Assembly (NCBI GenBank): GCA_046329195.1
Contig: JAXLVB010000002.1
Location: 1,612,001 to 1,676,000 of the forward strand
Direction of reading: 5' to 3'
Length of the DNA stretch: 64,000 bases
Source of the DNA: JAXLVB01 sp046329195
GTDB lineage: Bacteria > Bacteroidota > Bacteroidia > Cytophagales > Spirosomataceae
The notes beneath the pieces are model-generated. The model searched no databases. It had not been told where the DNA came from and worked only from the letters and a program-made list of their open reading frames with translations. The position numbers and the translations under genes are program-made. Below are positions 35,468 to 44,966 of the stretch, in pieces (position 1 is the first letter of the stretch; each line of letters starts with the position of its first letter).

Positions 35468-35800
35468 TTAATAATATACATAGCACCAAAGAGACTTAAA
35501 AAAATTTAAGTATTGTTTGAGCCAAATTATCAAATCTTTGAAACTTTCAATTTTTCTATGAAGCAAAGAAACACCTTTACGGAAAAAAGAGACTGTCAAC
35601 GTGGTTGAATCTTTATTTTTGAAATACTTGTAGTATTTCTTAGCATTTTTATCATGTATGAATGGCCATACAGCCTTCACCAAGAGTCAAAACATACAAA
35701 AGTACCACCACAGCCATCATCAAATTACATTTTTTAGTGCCTTTGACATTCATCGCTTCTAAATCGAAACCATTTGAGGACCATCCTAGAGATGAAGCGC
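35468..35800 (-). pseudogene. Degenerate IS4-type transposase C-terminus
   Basis: On the minus strand, 'GFDLEAMNVKGTKKCNLMMAVVVLLYVLTLGEGC' resembles the 'kGF-LE-T' segment just after the catalytic Glu of IS4-family transposases. A frameshift near 35655-35685 leads to 'KNKDSTTLTVSFFRKGVSLL', the usual basic end ('SvFR.Gl..l'). The N-terminal three quarters are gone. It lies just upstream of the SIR2-STAND gene. Confidence 0.55.
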
Positions 35801-35813
35801 TTGAAGTAAAATG

Positions 35814-35873
35814 AATAAACAATCCCGCAAGGTACTTCACAATTTGTGATAAAACCTTGCGGGATTGTTTATT
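35814..35873. repeat. Perfect 20-bp inverted repeat with 20-bp loop
   Basis: Arms 35814-35833 and 35854-35873 are exactly complementary and centred on CCCGCAAGGT/ACCTTGCGGG. A related hairpin is at 42677-42723, on the other side of the SIR2-STAND/S-4TM pair. It could be a terminator for the upstream remnant or an island boundary. The rest of 35874-36051 is AT-rich with no gene and presumably carries the STAND gene promoter. Confidence 0.7.
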
Positions 35874-36051
35874 CTGGGATATAGTCGATTCTGTGGGAAA
35901 ACGCTATAATTAAAAGAATCTTTTTACATCTTGTTAAAGCAAAAGATTTTTTTCATACTTGTACAAATTTTGTCTCCTCAAAATCAATCGTTTATACTTT
36001 TATTATTTCACTAAAAGTGTAAAATGAAGACCTTCACTGGAGAATCAATAA

Positions 36052-38100
36052 ATGAATGCCATCAAAGAAATAACACTTGACGATTTATCCAAAGACTTTT
36101 CTTTCTTTAACGATCTTAAAGGAGGGAATTTTGTATTGGTTTTAGGGGCCGGGTTTAGTTATGGCTTGAAAAATAGGGCAGGTAGTGATATTCCAATTGT
36201 AATTCAGTTTGTTGAAATAACCAATACAAAATTTGGCAGTTACATAAATGATATAGATTACAATACGGCTGCTGATACATGGTATAGGTACATAGAAAGT
36301 GCCCCTGATGACTTAGAGAAAGAAAAAAGATTTAAAGAGTTTAAGGATTTATTTTTATTGGATGAGGTGAATTTCAAAGTTTTAAAGTCTTTATATAGTA
36401 CTATTTTACTCCCTCAATGGGCAAGAATTTATACATTTAACTTTGATAATGTACTTGACGTATTAATTGAAGAGGTGAAAGACTCCTACGAAGTACAATA
36501 CTACGAGGCAGGCTCATTTAGCCCTGCCAACAAAAAAGGTATTGGTTATTTACATAATTCTATTTTAAAGGCTAATTCGATTAGTGATTTAGTTTTTACA
36601 AATACGCAATATGGCGAAAAAATACTAAGTAAAGATAATCACCTCTATTTTTCGTTGTTTAATGATGTTAAAATTCACCATAAAAACTTGGTAATCATTG
36701 GGTGTCAGTTTAATGAGCAAACCGTTTATACCTACTTGTTTAATACAAATAGAGGAATAAGAGATGATCTAAAAATCATAAATGTTAATTTTAGTAAAAC
36801 CAATACCAGACCCAATTATGGATTGGATGTAGAAAAAAAATTAAATGATAATAATTGGATTAACTGTTCAGCCACCGATTTTTTGCATTTTTTAAAGAAA
36901 AATGAATCTAAACTTGCCTATGTTGATTATGACGACTTTGATCCTTATCATCACCAATATGTAGGTAGAACACAACAACTTGAAGAGATTAAAAACTATT
37001 TAGAAAATCCAGCAGAACATTTTCTTTTTTTACATGGTGCGGGAGGTATTGGGAAAACACATGCGCTTAAAACTATCGTTCAAGGATTATCGGTAAAGTA
37101 TAAATATGTTAAGTTAACAGAATCGTTTAATATTTTCACATTAGCGGACAAATTACAACTTGGAAGACTAAACGATGCGGATAGGTATAATGATTTTAAA
37201 AATAAATTAAAAGACGAAGATACGCTTATTATTATTGATGATTTATACAACGTAAGAGCTGATAAAAATCTATACGATTTCATTGTTGGTTTGTCAAGAG
37301 TTAGCTATGGGAAAATAATTTTAATTTCGAGAACGCTCCCCGAAGAATATACTGAAATAGGTATAACTATAAATGAAATCTCTTTTAATGAACTTAATGA
37401 GGATGACCACGAAAAATTTGTAAGGGAATATTATCAATTGGTTTTTAAGTCGAAAATCAAAGATGCACTTATTACTAAAATATGGAACATTTCGAAAGGG
37501 TATCCACTAATTTCTGAACTTTTAATAGCTAATACCATTTATCCTGATTTTAATATTGATGATATACAAAATTGGGACTTTGAAGAAGATAATCAACAAA
37601 AAACGGTTATTTCACGTCTTCTTGATACATATTTAAAGCATAGTAATCAAAATGAAAAAGAGCTAATATTAGACATATCAACTGCCATTGATGATGTAAA
37701 CTTGGAGATTGTAAAACTGCTGCCTTCCTATAAAACCAGTGGACGCACGACATTGAACTCAATTTTAAAAAGAAAACATATCATCCGTTTTGAAGAAGGC
37801 GGAGCCATAAAGATGCATTCGCTTATTCGAGAATTACTTTATGAAAAAGCAGGAGATCGAACCCAAACCCATACTATTTATGGAAATTACTATCAAAAGA
37901 TTGCGATAGAAAGCAACTATAATAACATGATTGCTTTCAACCAAGCATTTTATCATTACAGCGAGGCAGGTGATAAAGAATTGGAAGAATTTAAAGATTT
38001 AGCAAAAAGCGCCTTAGTCAATGTAAAAGTTAAGCAACTTCTTTCGGACAATATAGATGCCGATGTCCTACCCCCAGAGAGCGGTGCCAAAAATAAGTAG
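36052..38100 (+). CDS. SIR2-STAND defence protein, 5' part (gene interrupted by IS)
   Basis: This is an anti-phage STAND NTPase candidate. SIR2-like domain (about 1-290): G-A-G-F-S at 32-36, 'YTFNFDNVLDVLIEE' near 140-154, 'GYLHNSI' and 'LVIIGCQFNEQTVYTYL'. STAND NTPase (about 300-640): Walker A 'GAGGIGKT' near 330, Walker B 'LIIIDD' near 392, a sensor Arg in 'IILISRTLPE', and the winged-helix 'KMHSLIRELLYEKAG' near 586. Native sequence ends at base 38063; the last 12 codons and stop belong to the IS. Removing the IS and one CCGA continues the frame as 'NIDADIEKLLF'. Base composition is much more AT-rich than its neighbours, suggesting transfer. By family, SIR2 depletes NAD+ on target sensing. 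Confidence 0.85.
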   Translation: MNAIKEITLDDLSKDFSFFNDLKGGNFVLVLGAGFSYGLKNRAGSDIPIVIQFVEITNTKFGSYINDIDYNTAADTWYRYIESAPDDLEKEKRFKEFKDLFLLDEVNFKVLKSLYSTILLPQWARIYTFNFDNVLDVLIEEVKDSYEVQYYEAGSFSPANKKGIGYLHNSILKANSISDLVFTNTQYGEKILSKDNHLYFSLFNDVKIHHKNLVIIGCQFNEQTVYTYLFNTNRGIRDDLKIINVNFSKTNTRPNYGLDVEKKLNDNNWINCSATDFLHFLKKNESKLAYVDYDDFDPYHHQYVGRTQQLEEIKNYLENPAEHFLFLHGAGGIGKTHALKTIVQGLSVKYKYVKLTESFNIFTLADKLQLGRLNDADRYNDFKNKLKDEDTLIIIDDLYNVRADKNLYDFIVGLSRVSYGKIILISRTLPEEYTEIGITINEISFNELNEDDHEKFVREYYQLVFKSKIKDALITKIWNISKGYPLISELLIANTIYPDFNIDDIQNWDFEEDNQQKTVISRLLDTYLKHSNQNEKELILDISTAIDDVNLEIVKLLPSYKTSGRTTLNSILKRKHIIRFEEGGAIKMHSLIRELLYEKAGDRTQTHTIYGNYYQKIAIESNYNNMIAFNQAFYHYSEAGDKELEEFKDLAKSALVNVKVKQLLSDNIDADVLPPESGAKNK

Positions 38101-39305
38101 AGAAATAATGGACAACAATTATTTTCACACTTAAAACAAGCACCATGCGAAAGAGCAGATTCAACGAGAGCCAGCGCAGAGCCATACTGGACAGCTACCT
38201 GAAAGGAGCCAAGACAGTAGAGGCACTGTGCGAAGAACACCAAATAAGCCCAGCCACGTTCTACAAGTGGAAGAACGAGGCAGAGACGGAACAGCACGAG
38301 GACAAGCGCCGGCTCAAGGAACTCGAACAGGAAAACCTCCGCCTCAAAAAGATGTACGCCGAGCTGCAACTCAAGCACGAGGTGGTCAGCGAGGCGGTGG
38401 AGTTCCTAAAAAGAAGCAGGCTAACAGCAGCAAAGGTGGAACTGATGGGTCATGTACAGGGTAAACAGGCCGGGTTGAGCAAACGCCGCATCTGCCAGTG
38501 GCTGCGCCTGAGACGCTCGACAGCGTATGAGCAGAAAGAGCGCAAATCGACGGCCATGACCACCGATTGGGCCACCCATTGGGTGGAAAGGATGAAGCAG
38601 ATTAGGCGGGAACACCCGGCATGGGGCTTCCGCCTGATGTTGGCCTACCTGAAGAACCAAGGCGAAGGAATCGGCAGGCACCGTGCATACCGGCTTTATC
38701 AGAGCGCAAGACTAAGCCTGCACAGGAACCCAAAAAAGCCCCGCATCAAGCGGGTCTTCGAGGGTTTGCTACCGCCAGAGAAAATCAACGAAGGCTGGGC
38801 GATGGACTTCCTGAGCGAGTGGGTGATGGGGGACAAACAGCAGAGCGTGCGAATCATAAACGTGGTGGACGAGTGCTCGAGAAAAGACCTCTGGGTGGAG
38901 GCAGCTGCCAGCATCACCGCCCCCAAACTGGTGGAAACCCTCGACAGGATTGGCCAAATCAGGGGTTTCCCCCGCTATGTCCGCTGCGACAACGGCCCGG
39001 AATTCATCAGCCAAGCGCTTGCTGGGTGGGCAGCGGCCAGGGGTGTTGAAATCAAGTTCATCCAACCGGGTAAGCCGACCCAGAACGGAATCATCGAACG
39101 CCTCAACGGAACGCTTCGGAAGGAGTGCCTGAACTTGAATTGGTTCTATTCTCTCGAGGAAATCAACGACCTGTTGACAACCTGGCACAGCAACTATAAT
39201 TTTCTCAGGCCACATTCCTGCTTGAAATATCAAACACCTGCTAACTTTGAAAAACTAAATCAGAATCTCTACTTTAAACTGGTACCGTAAGACAGGGGCA
39301 GGACA
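38064..39305 (+). mobile_element. IS3-family insertion sequence, copy 1
   Basis: This 1242-bp element starts TGTCCTACCCC and ends in the complement of TGTCCTGCCCC; the ~25-bp terminal inverted repeats are imperfect. The 4-bp target duplication CCGA lies at 38060-38063 and 39306-39309. It is notably GC-richer than the AT-rich host gene. The ends were fixed by comparison with the second copy at 44967-46216 and by exact restoration of the interrupted reading frame. Confidence 0.92.
38145..39290 (+). CDS. IS3-family transposase (OrfA-OrfB fused in one frame)
   Basis: This 381-residue transposase has an N-terminal helix-turn-helix ('RRAILDSYLKGAKTVEALCEEHQISPATFYKWKNE', about 10-44), a leucine-rich coiled coil ('LKELEQENLRLKKMYAELQLKHEVV'), an OrfB-type start ('GLSKRRICQWLRLRRSTAY') and an rve integrase core with D in 'WAMDFLSEW', D in 'VRCDNGPEF' and E in 'NGIIERLNG'. 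The last two are separated by 35 residues, as in D-D-35-E enzymes. IS3 members usually join two frames by frameshifting; here one continuous frame covers both. It appears intact, so the element may be active. Confidence 0.92.
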   Translation: MRKSRFNESQRRAILDSYLKGAKTVEALCEEHQISPATFYKWKNEAETEQHEDKRRLKELEQENLRLKKMYAELQLKHEVVSEAVEFLKRSRLTAAKVELMGHVQGKQAGLSKRRICQWLRLRRSTAYEQKERKSTAMTTDWATHWVERMKQIRREHPAWGFRLMLAYLKNQGEGIGRHRAYRLYQSARLSLHRNPKKPRIKRVFEGLLPPEKINEGWAMDFLSEWVMGDKQQSVRIINVVDECSRKDLWVEAAASITAPKLVETLDRIGQIRGFPRYVRCDNGPEFISQALAGWAAARGVEIKFIQPGKPTQNGIIERLNGTLRKECLNLNWFYSLEEINDLLTTWHSNYNFLRPHSCLKYQTPANFEKLNQNLYFKLVP

Positions 39306-41766
39306 CCGATATTGAAAAATTATTATTTCGGAAGCGACAAAACCCATCTGATTTAAAAACTTATCATGTTTTGGGGAATTTATACAGGGTAAAAAGTGAA
39401 TGGCAAAAATCGTTAGAAATTTTGGATGAAGGCTGGTGGAATCAAAGATGATCAATAAAGCATACACTTTAGGATTAAAGAGAAAAGACGAAGCGAATCA
39501 AAGATAAATAGATAATCCACTCGTGCTTTTTTATCGAGGGAGGAATGTACAAAATAAAAAATATGATGAAGCCCTTACTTTATTCGATAAAATATTAAAT
39601 CAGCCAGGTGAAGAGAACAATGTACAATCATTGTTGTATAAAGGGATAAAAAGAGAAAGCCCTTACTTTATTCGATAACGATTAAATCAGCCAGGTGAAG
39701 AGAACAATGTACTTGTTGTATAAAGGGATTATGATATGATGAAGCTTGATAAATATTAAATCAGCCAGGTGAAGAGAACAATGTACAATCATTGTTGTAT
39801 AAAGGGATGGTTTTCTATCAAAAGGGAAAATATGATGAAGCCCTTACTTTATTCGATAAAATATTAAATCAGCCAGGTGAAGAGAACAATGTACAATCAT
39901 TGTTGTATAAAGGGATGGTTTTCTATCAAAAGGGAAAATATGATGAAGCCCTTACTTTATTCGATAAAATATTAAATCAGCCAGGTGCAGAGAACAATGT
40001 ACAATCATTGTTGTATAAAGGGATGGTTTTCTATCAAAAGGGAAAATATGATGAAGCCCTTACTTTATTCGATAAAATATTAAATCAGCCAGGTGCAGAG
40101 AACAATGTACAATCATTGTTGTATAAAGGGATACTAAAAAGGGAAAATATGATGAAGCCCTTACTTTATTCGATAAAATATTAAATCAGCCAGGTGCATA
40201 AATCATTGCAGTATAAAGGGATGGTTTTCTATCAAAAGAAAATATGATGAAGCCCTTACTTTATTCGATAAAATATTAAATCAGCCAGGTGAAGAGAACA
40301 ATGTACAATCATTGTTGTATAAAGGGATGGTTTTCTATCAAAAGGGAAAATATGATGAAGCCCTTACTTTATTCGATAGACGATTAAATCAGCCAGGTGA
40401 AGAGAACAATGTACAATCATTGCAGTATAAAGGGATGGTTTTCTATCAAAAGTATAAAACAATGTACAATCATTGTTGTATAAAGGGGTTTTCTATCAAA
40501 AGGAAAATATGATGAAGCCCTTACTTTATTCGATAAAATATTAAATCAGCCAGGTGAAGAGAACAATGTACAATCATTGTTGTATAAAGGGATGGTTTTC
40601 TATCAAAAGGGAAAATATGATGAAGCCGATTACTTTATTCGATAAAATATTAAATCAGCCAGGTGAAGAGAACAATGTACAATCATTGTTGTATAAAGGG
40701 ATGGATGGTTTTCTATTCAAAAATATTAAATCAGGGTGAAAATATGATGAAGCTATCAAAAAGGAAAATATGATGAAGCCCTTACTTTATTCGATAAAAT
40801 ATTAAATCAGCCAGGTGCAGAGAACAATGTACAATCATTGTTGTATAAAGGGATGGTTTTCTATCAAAAGGGAAAATATGATGAAGCCCTTACTTTATTC
40901 GATAGACGATTAAATCAGCCAGGTGAAGAGAACAATGTACAATCATTGTTGTATAAAGGGATGGTTTTCTATCAAAAGGGAAAATATGATGAAGCCCTTA
41001 CTTTATTCGATAAAATATTAAATCAGCCAGGTGAAGAGAACAATGTACAATCATTGTTGTATAAAGGGATGAAAAAGGAAAATATGATGAAGCCCTTACT
41101 TTATTCGATAAAATATTAAATCAGCCAGGTGCAGAGAACAATGTACAATCATTGTTTTCTACAATGTACAATCATTGTTGTATAAAAGGGATGGTTTTCT
41201 ATCAAAAGGGAAAATATGATGAAGCCCTTACTTTATTCGATAAAATATTAAATCAGCCAGGTGCAGAGAACAATGTACAATCATTGTTGTATAAAGGGAT
41301 GGTCTTGCTAAAAAATGGAGATTATAAAAATGCTACCATTGTATTGCTAAAAGCAGAAGAGAGTAATATGAGTAATTATTTTATTAAGAATGAGTTAGGT
41401 ATTGCTTATCGATATAGTAACGAATATGAAAAAGCGATAGTTTATTTTGAAGAAGCTTTAAAATTTAAACCAGGTAATGTGCAATCGTTTGATGGGCTAT
41501 TTAAATGTTATCGTTCATTGTTAAAATACAAAAATGCAGTCGAGGTAGTTGATAAAATGTGTAAGGAGTCAATTTTTGATGTGAAGTTATTGAAAGAGGC
41601 GATTGGCCTATGTCTTTACAATGAATATGGAGTTCAAGATTATGACAAAGCACAAAGCTACTTAAATCTTCTACAACAATTAAAGTTCCAAGATAAAGAG
41701 AGCTACATCAATAAAATTACGAGTAAAATCTTCAGTTTTAGAAATTCATTTTATAAAAAAATATAG
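39306..41766 (+). pseudogene. 3' part of the SIR2-STAND gene: TPR-like sensor region, frame-broken
   Basis: This is the continuation of the gene opened at 36052. After the IS it reads 'EKLLFRKRQNPSDLKTYHVLGNLYRVKSEWQKSLEILDEGWW' to a TGA near 39448, then the repeat array, then a non-repetitive TPR-like end in one frame to 41766 ('NELGIAYRYSNEYEKAIVYFEEALKFKPGNVQSFDGLFKCYRSLLKY'). The longest open pieces are 39792-40184, 40312-40512, 40838-41119 and 41152-41766, in different frames. Breaks coincide with shortened or chimeric repeat units, so they may be assembly errors rather than decay. Excised and repaired, the protein would approach 1490 residues. Confidence 0.7.
39530..41310 (+). repeat. 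Array of near-identical 108-bp (36-residue) TPR-like repeats
   Basis: There are about 16 copies of the marker AAATCAGCCAGGTG. Full units are exactly 108 bp (for example 39801, 39909, 40017 and 40125) and encode K-G-M-V-F-Y-Q-K-G-K-Y-D-E-A-L-T-L-F-D-K..N-Q-P-G..N-N-V-Q-S-L-L-Y. Units are almost identical at nucleotide level. Variants are few: gAAgag/gCAgag (E/A) and aaaata/agacga (K-I/R-R). Several units are truncated or fused, including 39640-39760, 40185-40260, 40440-40520, 40690-40770 and 41065-41175. Confidence 0.9.
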
Positions 41767-41801
41767 TCTTTTGGAGTTAATTAATAAACAAAGCTACTAA
41801 A

Positions 41802-42665
41802 ATGAACCCACTTCTGAATGACCAAAACAACCCAGAGCTTGTCAAGCTACTGCGGGCTTCAATTGTGTCTTACACCAAAGCCAAGTACGGAGAAATACGA
41901 ATTACCTATCTACTTGTTTTTCTGGCTTTTGCGTATCCAGTTTCGTATATCCTCGTCAAAGACGAAAGCGTGAAGCTAAGTTTATTTGGTTGTTCGTTTC
42001 TCCTTACGGTCTTGGTGCAACTATTTACCAATACCTTCAAAGGCAATACATCAAAGGGAGCCATTTTCAAAGAACAGTTTGATACCACCCTTTTTGAGTT
42101 GCCGTGGAAATCAACGCTAAAAAAGCCAGAACGAGCAATAGTTTCCAAACTTTCGTTGCAATACAAAGGAAAGGAAATAACAGATTGGTATTCGCCCAAC
42201 CTTTCTGAGAGTGTGCCACACAACTGTGCGGTGGCGGTGTTGCAACACACCAATGCGATGTGGGACATTGAATTGCGGTCAGCATATCGCAAGTGGTTGA
42301 TAGGATTTCTTACTATTTACACCATAGGTTTATGGATATTCCTCATCTATCACAATGCAGATAGCATGACCATCTTCTCCATCTACTTTTCAATTCTCTC
42401 CTTTTATAGCCACTTCATCACACTCATTCGTGGGCATTCTTCTGCTATTGACAAACAAAAAGCGGTGTCAAAGCACTTAGATGAAATTATTCTGAGCAAG
42501 AAACGTATCAATACCACCGAACTCCGAGACATCCAAGATGAAATTTACATCAGCCGCCAAGAGCCTGCCAAAGTCCCCAACTTTTTCTTTCGGCTCTACC
42601 TAAAACGAATGAATGCTATTGTGGAAGATTACATCGAAACGGTGAATAGAACGTATGGGGCATAA
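41802..42665 (+). CDS. S-4TM family putative pore-forming effector
   Basis: This 287-residue protein has four hydrophobic helices in two pairs (about 35-55, 60-80, 165-185 and 190-210). It matches the SMODS-associating 4TM effector family: 'NNPELVKLLRASIVSYTKAK' at the start, then 'AIFKEQFDTTLFELPWKSTL', 'ITDWYSPNLSESVPHNCAVAVLQHTNAMWDIELRSAYRKW' and a cytosolic helical end. These proteins are thought to permeabilise the inner membrane when signalled, typically with a CD-NTase. No CD-NTase is present here; instead it lies 36 bp after the SIR2-STAND-TPR gene, in the same direction, and is probably co-transcribed with it. Confidence 0.85.
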   Translation: MNPLLNDQNNPELVKLLRASIVSYTKAKYGEIRITYLLVFLAFAYPVSYILVKDESVKLSLFGCSFLLTVLVQLFTNTFKGNTSKGAIFKEQFDTTLFELPWKSTLKKPERAIVSKLSLQYKGKEITDWYSPNLSESVPHNCAVAVLQHTNAMWDIELRSAYRKWLIGFLTIYTIGLWIFLIYHNADSMTIFSIYFSILSFYSHFITLIRGHSSAIDKQKAVSKHLDEIILSKKRINTTELRDIQDEIYISRQEPAKVPNFFFRLYLKRMNAIVEDYIETVNRTYGA

Positions 42666-42676
42666 AATCTCATCGC

Positions 42677-42723
42677 CAACAAAAATCCCGCAAAGTTTCT
42701 AAAACCTTGCAGGATTTTTGTTG
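42677..42723. terminator. Hairpin terminator after the S-4TM gene
   Basis: Arms 42677-42698 and 42702-42723 pair nearly completely around CCCGCAAAG/CCTTGCAGG with T- and A-runs outside. It lies between convergent genes and can act in both directions. It is related to the inverted repeat at 35814-35873. Confidence 0.75.
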
Positions 42724-42731
42724 ATTACAAT

Positions 42732-44966
42732 TTACTTCTTCAAAGTAGCCAAAAACTCCACCACATCTCGAATTTCTCGCTTCGACATCACCGAACCCAT
42801 CGGAGGCATACTCGAAGGCATATTTTCACGCTTTGCTATACGAGCCGTTTTGATTACTAAGGGCTCTGCATCAGAGGTGTTAATGACTAATTCTTCATCG
42901 CTTTCTTTGGCAAGCGTTCCGGTTACTTCTTGGCCATCTTTCAGCTTGAGCGAAACCATCCCAAACCCTGGCGACAAACGAGCACTTGGTTCAATTAGCG
43001 CTTGTAAAATCTGCTCTCTTGTCAAGACGTCGCCAATATGAGTCAATACCGGGCCGACAGTTCCTCCACTTCCACCGATGGTATGACATCGAACACACTG
43101 CCCACTCGAACTATTGAAGAAATAATTACGGCCGCTGAATCGGCTGCCGCCATACAAGGTTTCGGCGTATTCATCCAGTGGCGACTGGCTTGGCTTAACC
43201 AATGCCAACTTCGTTTTCAATGCCTCCGAACCTGTGGCTTCTATCGCTTCTTTTAGCTCCAAAGCCAAGCTTGGCGACAGTTTTTTATCACTTAATTGGC
43301 CAATCATTCCGTCCAAAATACTTTGTGTTTTAGAAAGGTTGAGTTTACCCATCACCACCAAAATCTGCTGTTGTTCACGCAAGGTTCCTTTCGAGAAAAT
43401 CGAATTGACAATAGCAGGCAAATTTTCTTGTGTTACGTTGGCATCACTTAACAAACTCAAAGCCGCTGTCCGAACGCTCTCTTCTTTGTCGTCCATCCCT
43501 TTTTTAATCAACGAAGTGATGTCGGCATAGTCTAACTGATTAAGTGCTTGAAGAATTGCCGTTTTTACTCGTGCATTGGCTGTTGTTTCATAGATAGAAG
43601 CAAGTTGGCTGTTGGCATCTGTTATTTTTAACTCACCCAACAAACTGGCGGTGGCTATTTGGGTTTCAGGGTTAGTTTCTTTCAAAAAACCAGCAATATA
43701 GGGTCGCACTTTTGCTTGAATACCCGCCAAATCTCGTTCAATCTTACCACGGTATCGTCCATCCACACGGTCAAGTACAGAAGGATTGGCCCAGGTGCCG
43801 AGTGTGGCTAAGGCTTCTGCTTTTATGTCATCTTTGAGGTCGGTACGAGCCAAAAAGGTCAGCAGCGTCTCCAGTTCGGTACTACCTCCCACTCGTAAAG
43901 CAGCATTGATCGCTCGGCGAAGCAAAGGCTCACTTGTGAAGCGAGTTTCTTTGAGTGTGGCAGCCAGAGCCGGCAATGCCCCCGGAATCGAGAGGTCATC
44001 GTTGATACCACGGGCAGCTTCTGTCACAATGTACTCATCGGTGTCTTTCAAGAAAACAGCGATATTTTCGTTACGCAACCTTCTCAAAACCAGCACTGCT
44101 GCCGTACGAAGTGCCTTACTTGGATTGTTTGCCAAGGCCACCATCGGTTCCACTTTGCCAATGCGTGACAAAGCCAACACCGCTGCATGACGGAGGTAGA
44201 GGTCTTCGTCGTTGTTGGTTTTCAGCAGTTCTATCAAGGGTTGAACAGCCTCTGCATAGGCGATGCGCCCAATAGCTTCGGCAGCAAAGAACTGTACTCG
44301 TGGATTTTTGCTTTTCAATAAGGGGACAAGTTCACTTCCAGCCGTTGCAATGCGAGCATCGCCCAACATCTTGGCAGCCTGTGCTACGATTTCGAGGTCT
44401 GAATCGTGCAAGAGCGTAAATAAAGCCGAAGCATAGGAAGCGTCTTGGCGAGCCAATTGCCCAACACCCCAAATGCCATGAACACGAGCTAGTTGATGTT
44501 GAGTTTGTGTCACCGCTTTTTGCAACAGCGGGAATCCCTTTTTACCTCGATTCACCAACTCAAACTGTGCTTTTTGGCGAACACGCATATCGGCATACGA
44601 AAGCAAATGGTACAAATAATCCTCTGTCTGAGCAGTATAATCTAGCTGTATCAATCGCTTTGTTTCTTGGCGAATGTCTGCCAAATCGTTTTTATCTTTA
44701 GCAGCATCAAACTTCCAAACTCGACCATAATTTTTTGTATCCCAGCCATTTATCCAGTCGGCAGCATACAAAGCCCCGTCTGGACCAAACTTGATGCCTG
44801 TTGGTAAGATTCCACTGACCACATCTTTTTCGCTATCAAAATCAAAAGAAGCCCCTTTAGGTTTTAATCCAAATGACCAGATATGAGAGCCAGTGGGTGT
44901 ACCGACAAATTCCACCAAAAAGAACTTGTTTTTCCAAGCCGAACCCAATGCCGTGCCAGGGTTATA
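42732..44966 (-). pseudogene. C-terminal part of IS-interrupted HEAT/PVC-type haem protein
   Basis: This is the 3' two thirds of the gene that begins at 47390. It holds the end of the propeller-like dehydrogenase domain ('LPTGIKFGPDGALYAADWINGW'), then many HEAT-like helical repeats ('PRVQFFAAEAIGRIAYAEAVQPLIELLK', 'LYLRHAAVLALSRIG'), then a single c-type haem site C-V-R-C-H with 'GGTVGPVLTHIGDVLTREQILQALIEPS', as in Pirellula/Verrucomicrobium-type haem-binding domains. The piece from 44948 has a usable ATG but lacks the export signal, so it would be stranded in the cytosol. Confidence 0.88.

Noticed and set aside
38621..39233. Long ORFs in other frames of the IS (for example 142 and 154 residues)
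   Set aside because: Shadow frames of the GC-rich transposase gene; the DDE enzyme is clearly in the 38145-39290 frame.
39530..41310. CRISPR array or separate small TPR genes
   Set aside because: Units are contiguous 108-bp coding repeats with no spacers, and all belong to one long gene that is frame-broken.
36052..42665. CBASS operon
   Set aside because: S-4TM suggests it, but no CD-NTase motif (G-S-x-x-x-G-T with paired Asp) was seen nearby on either strand.
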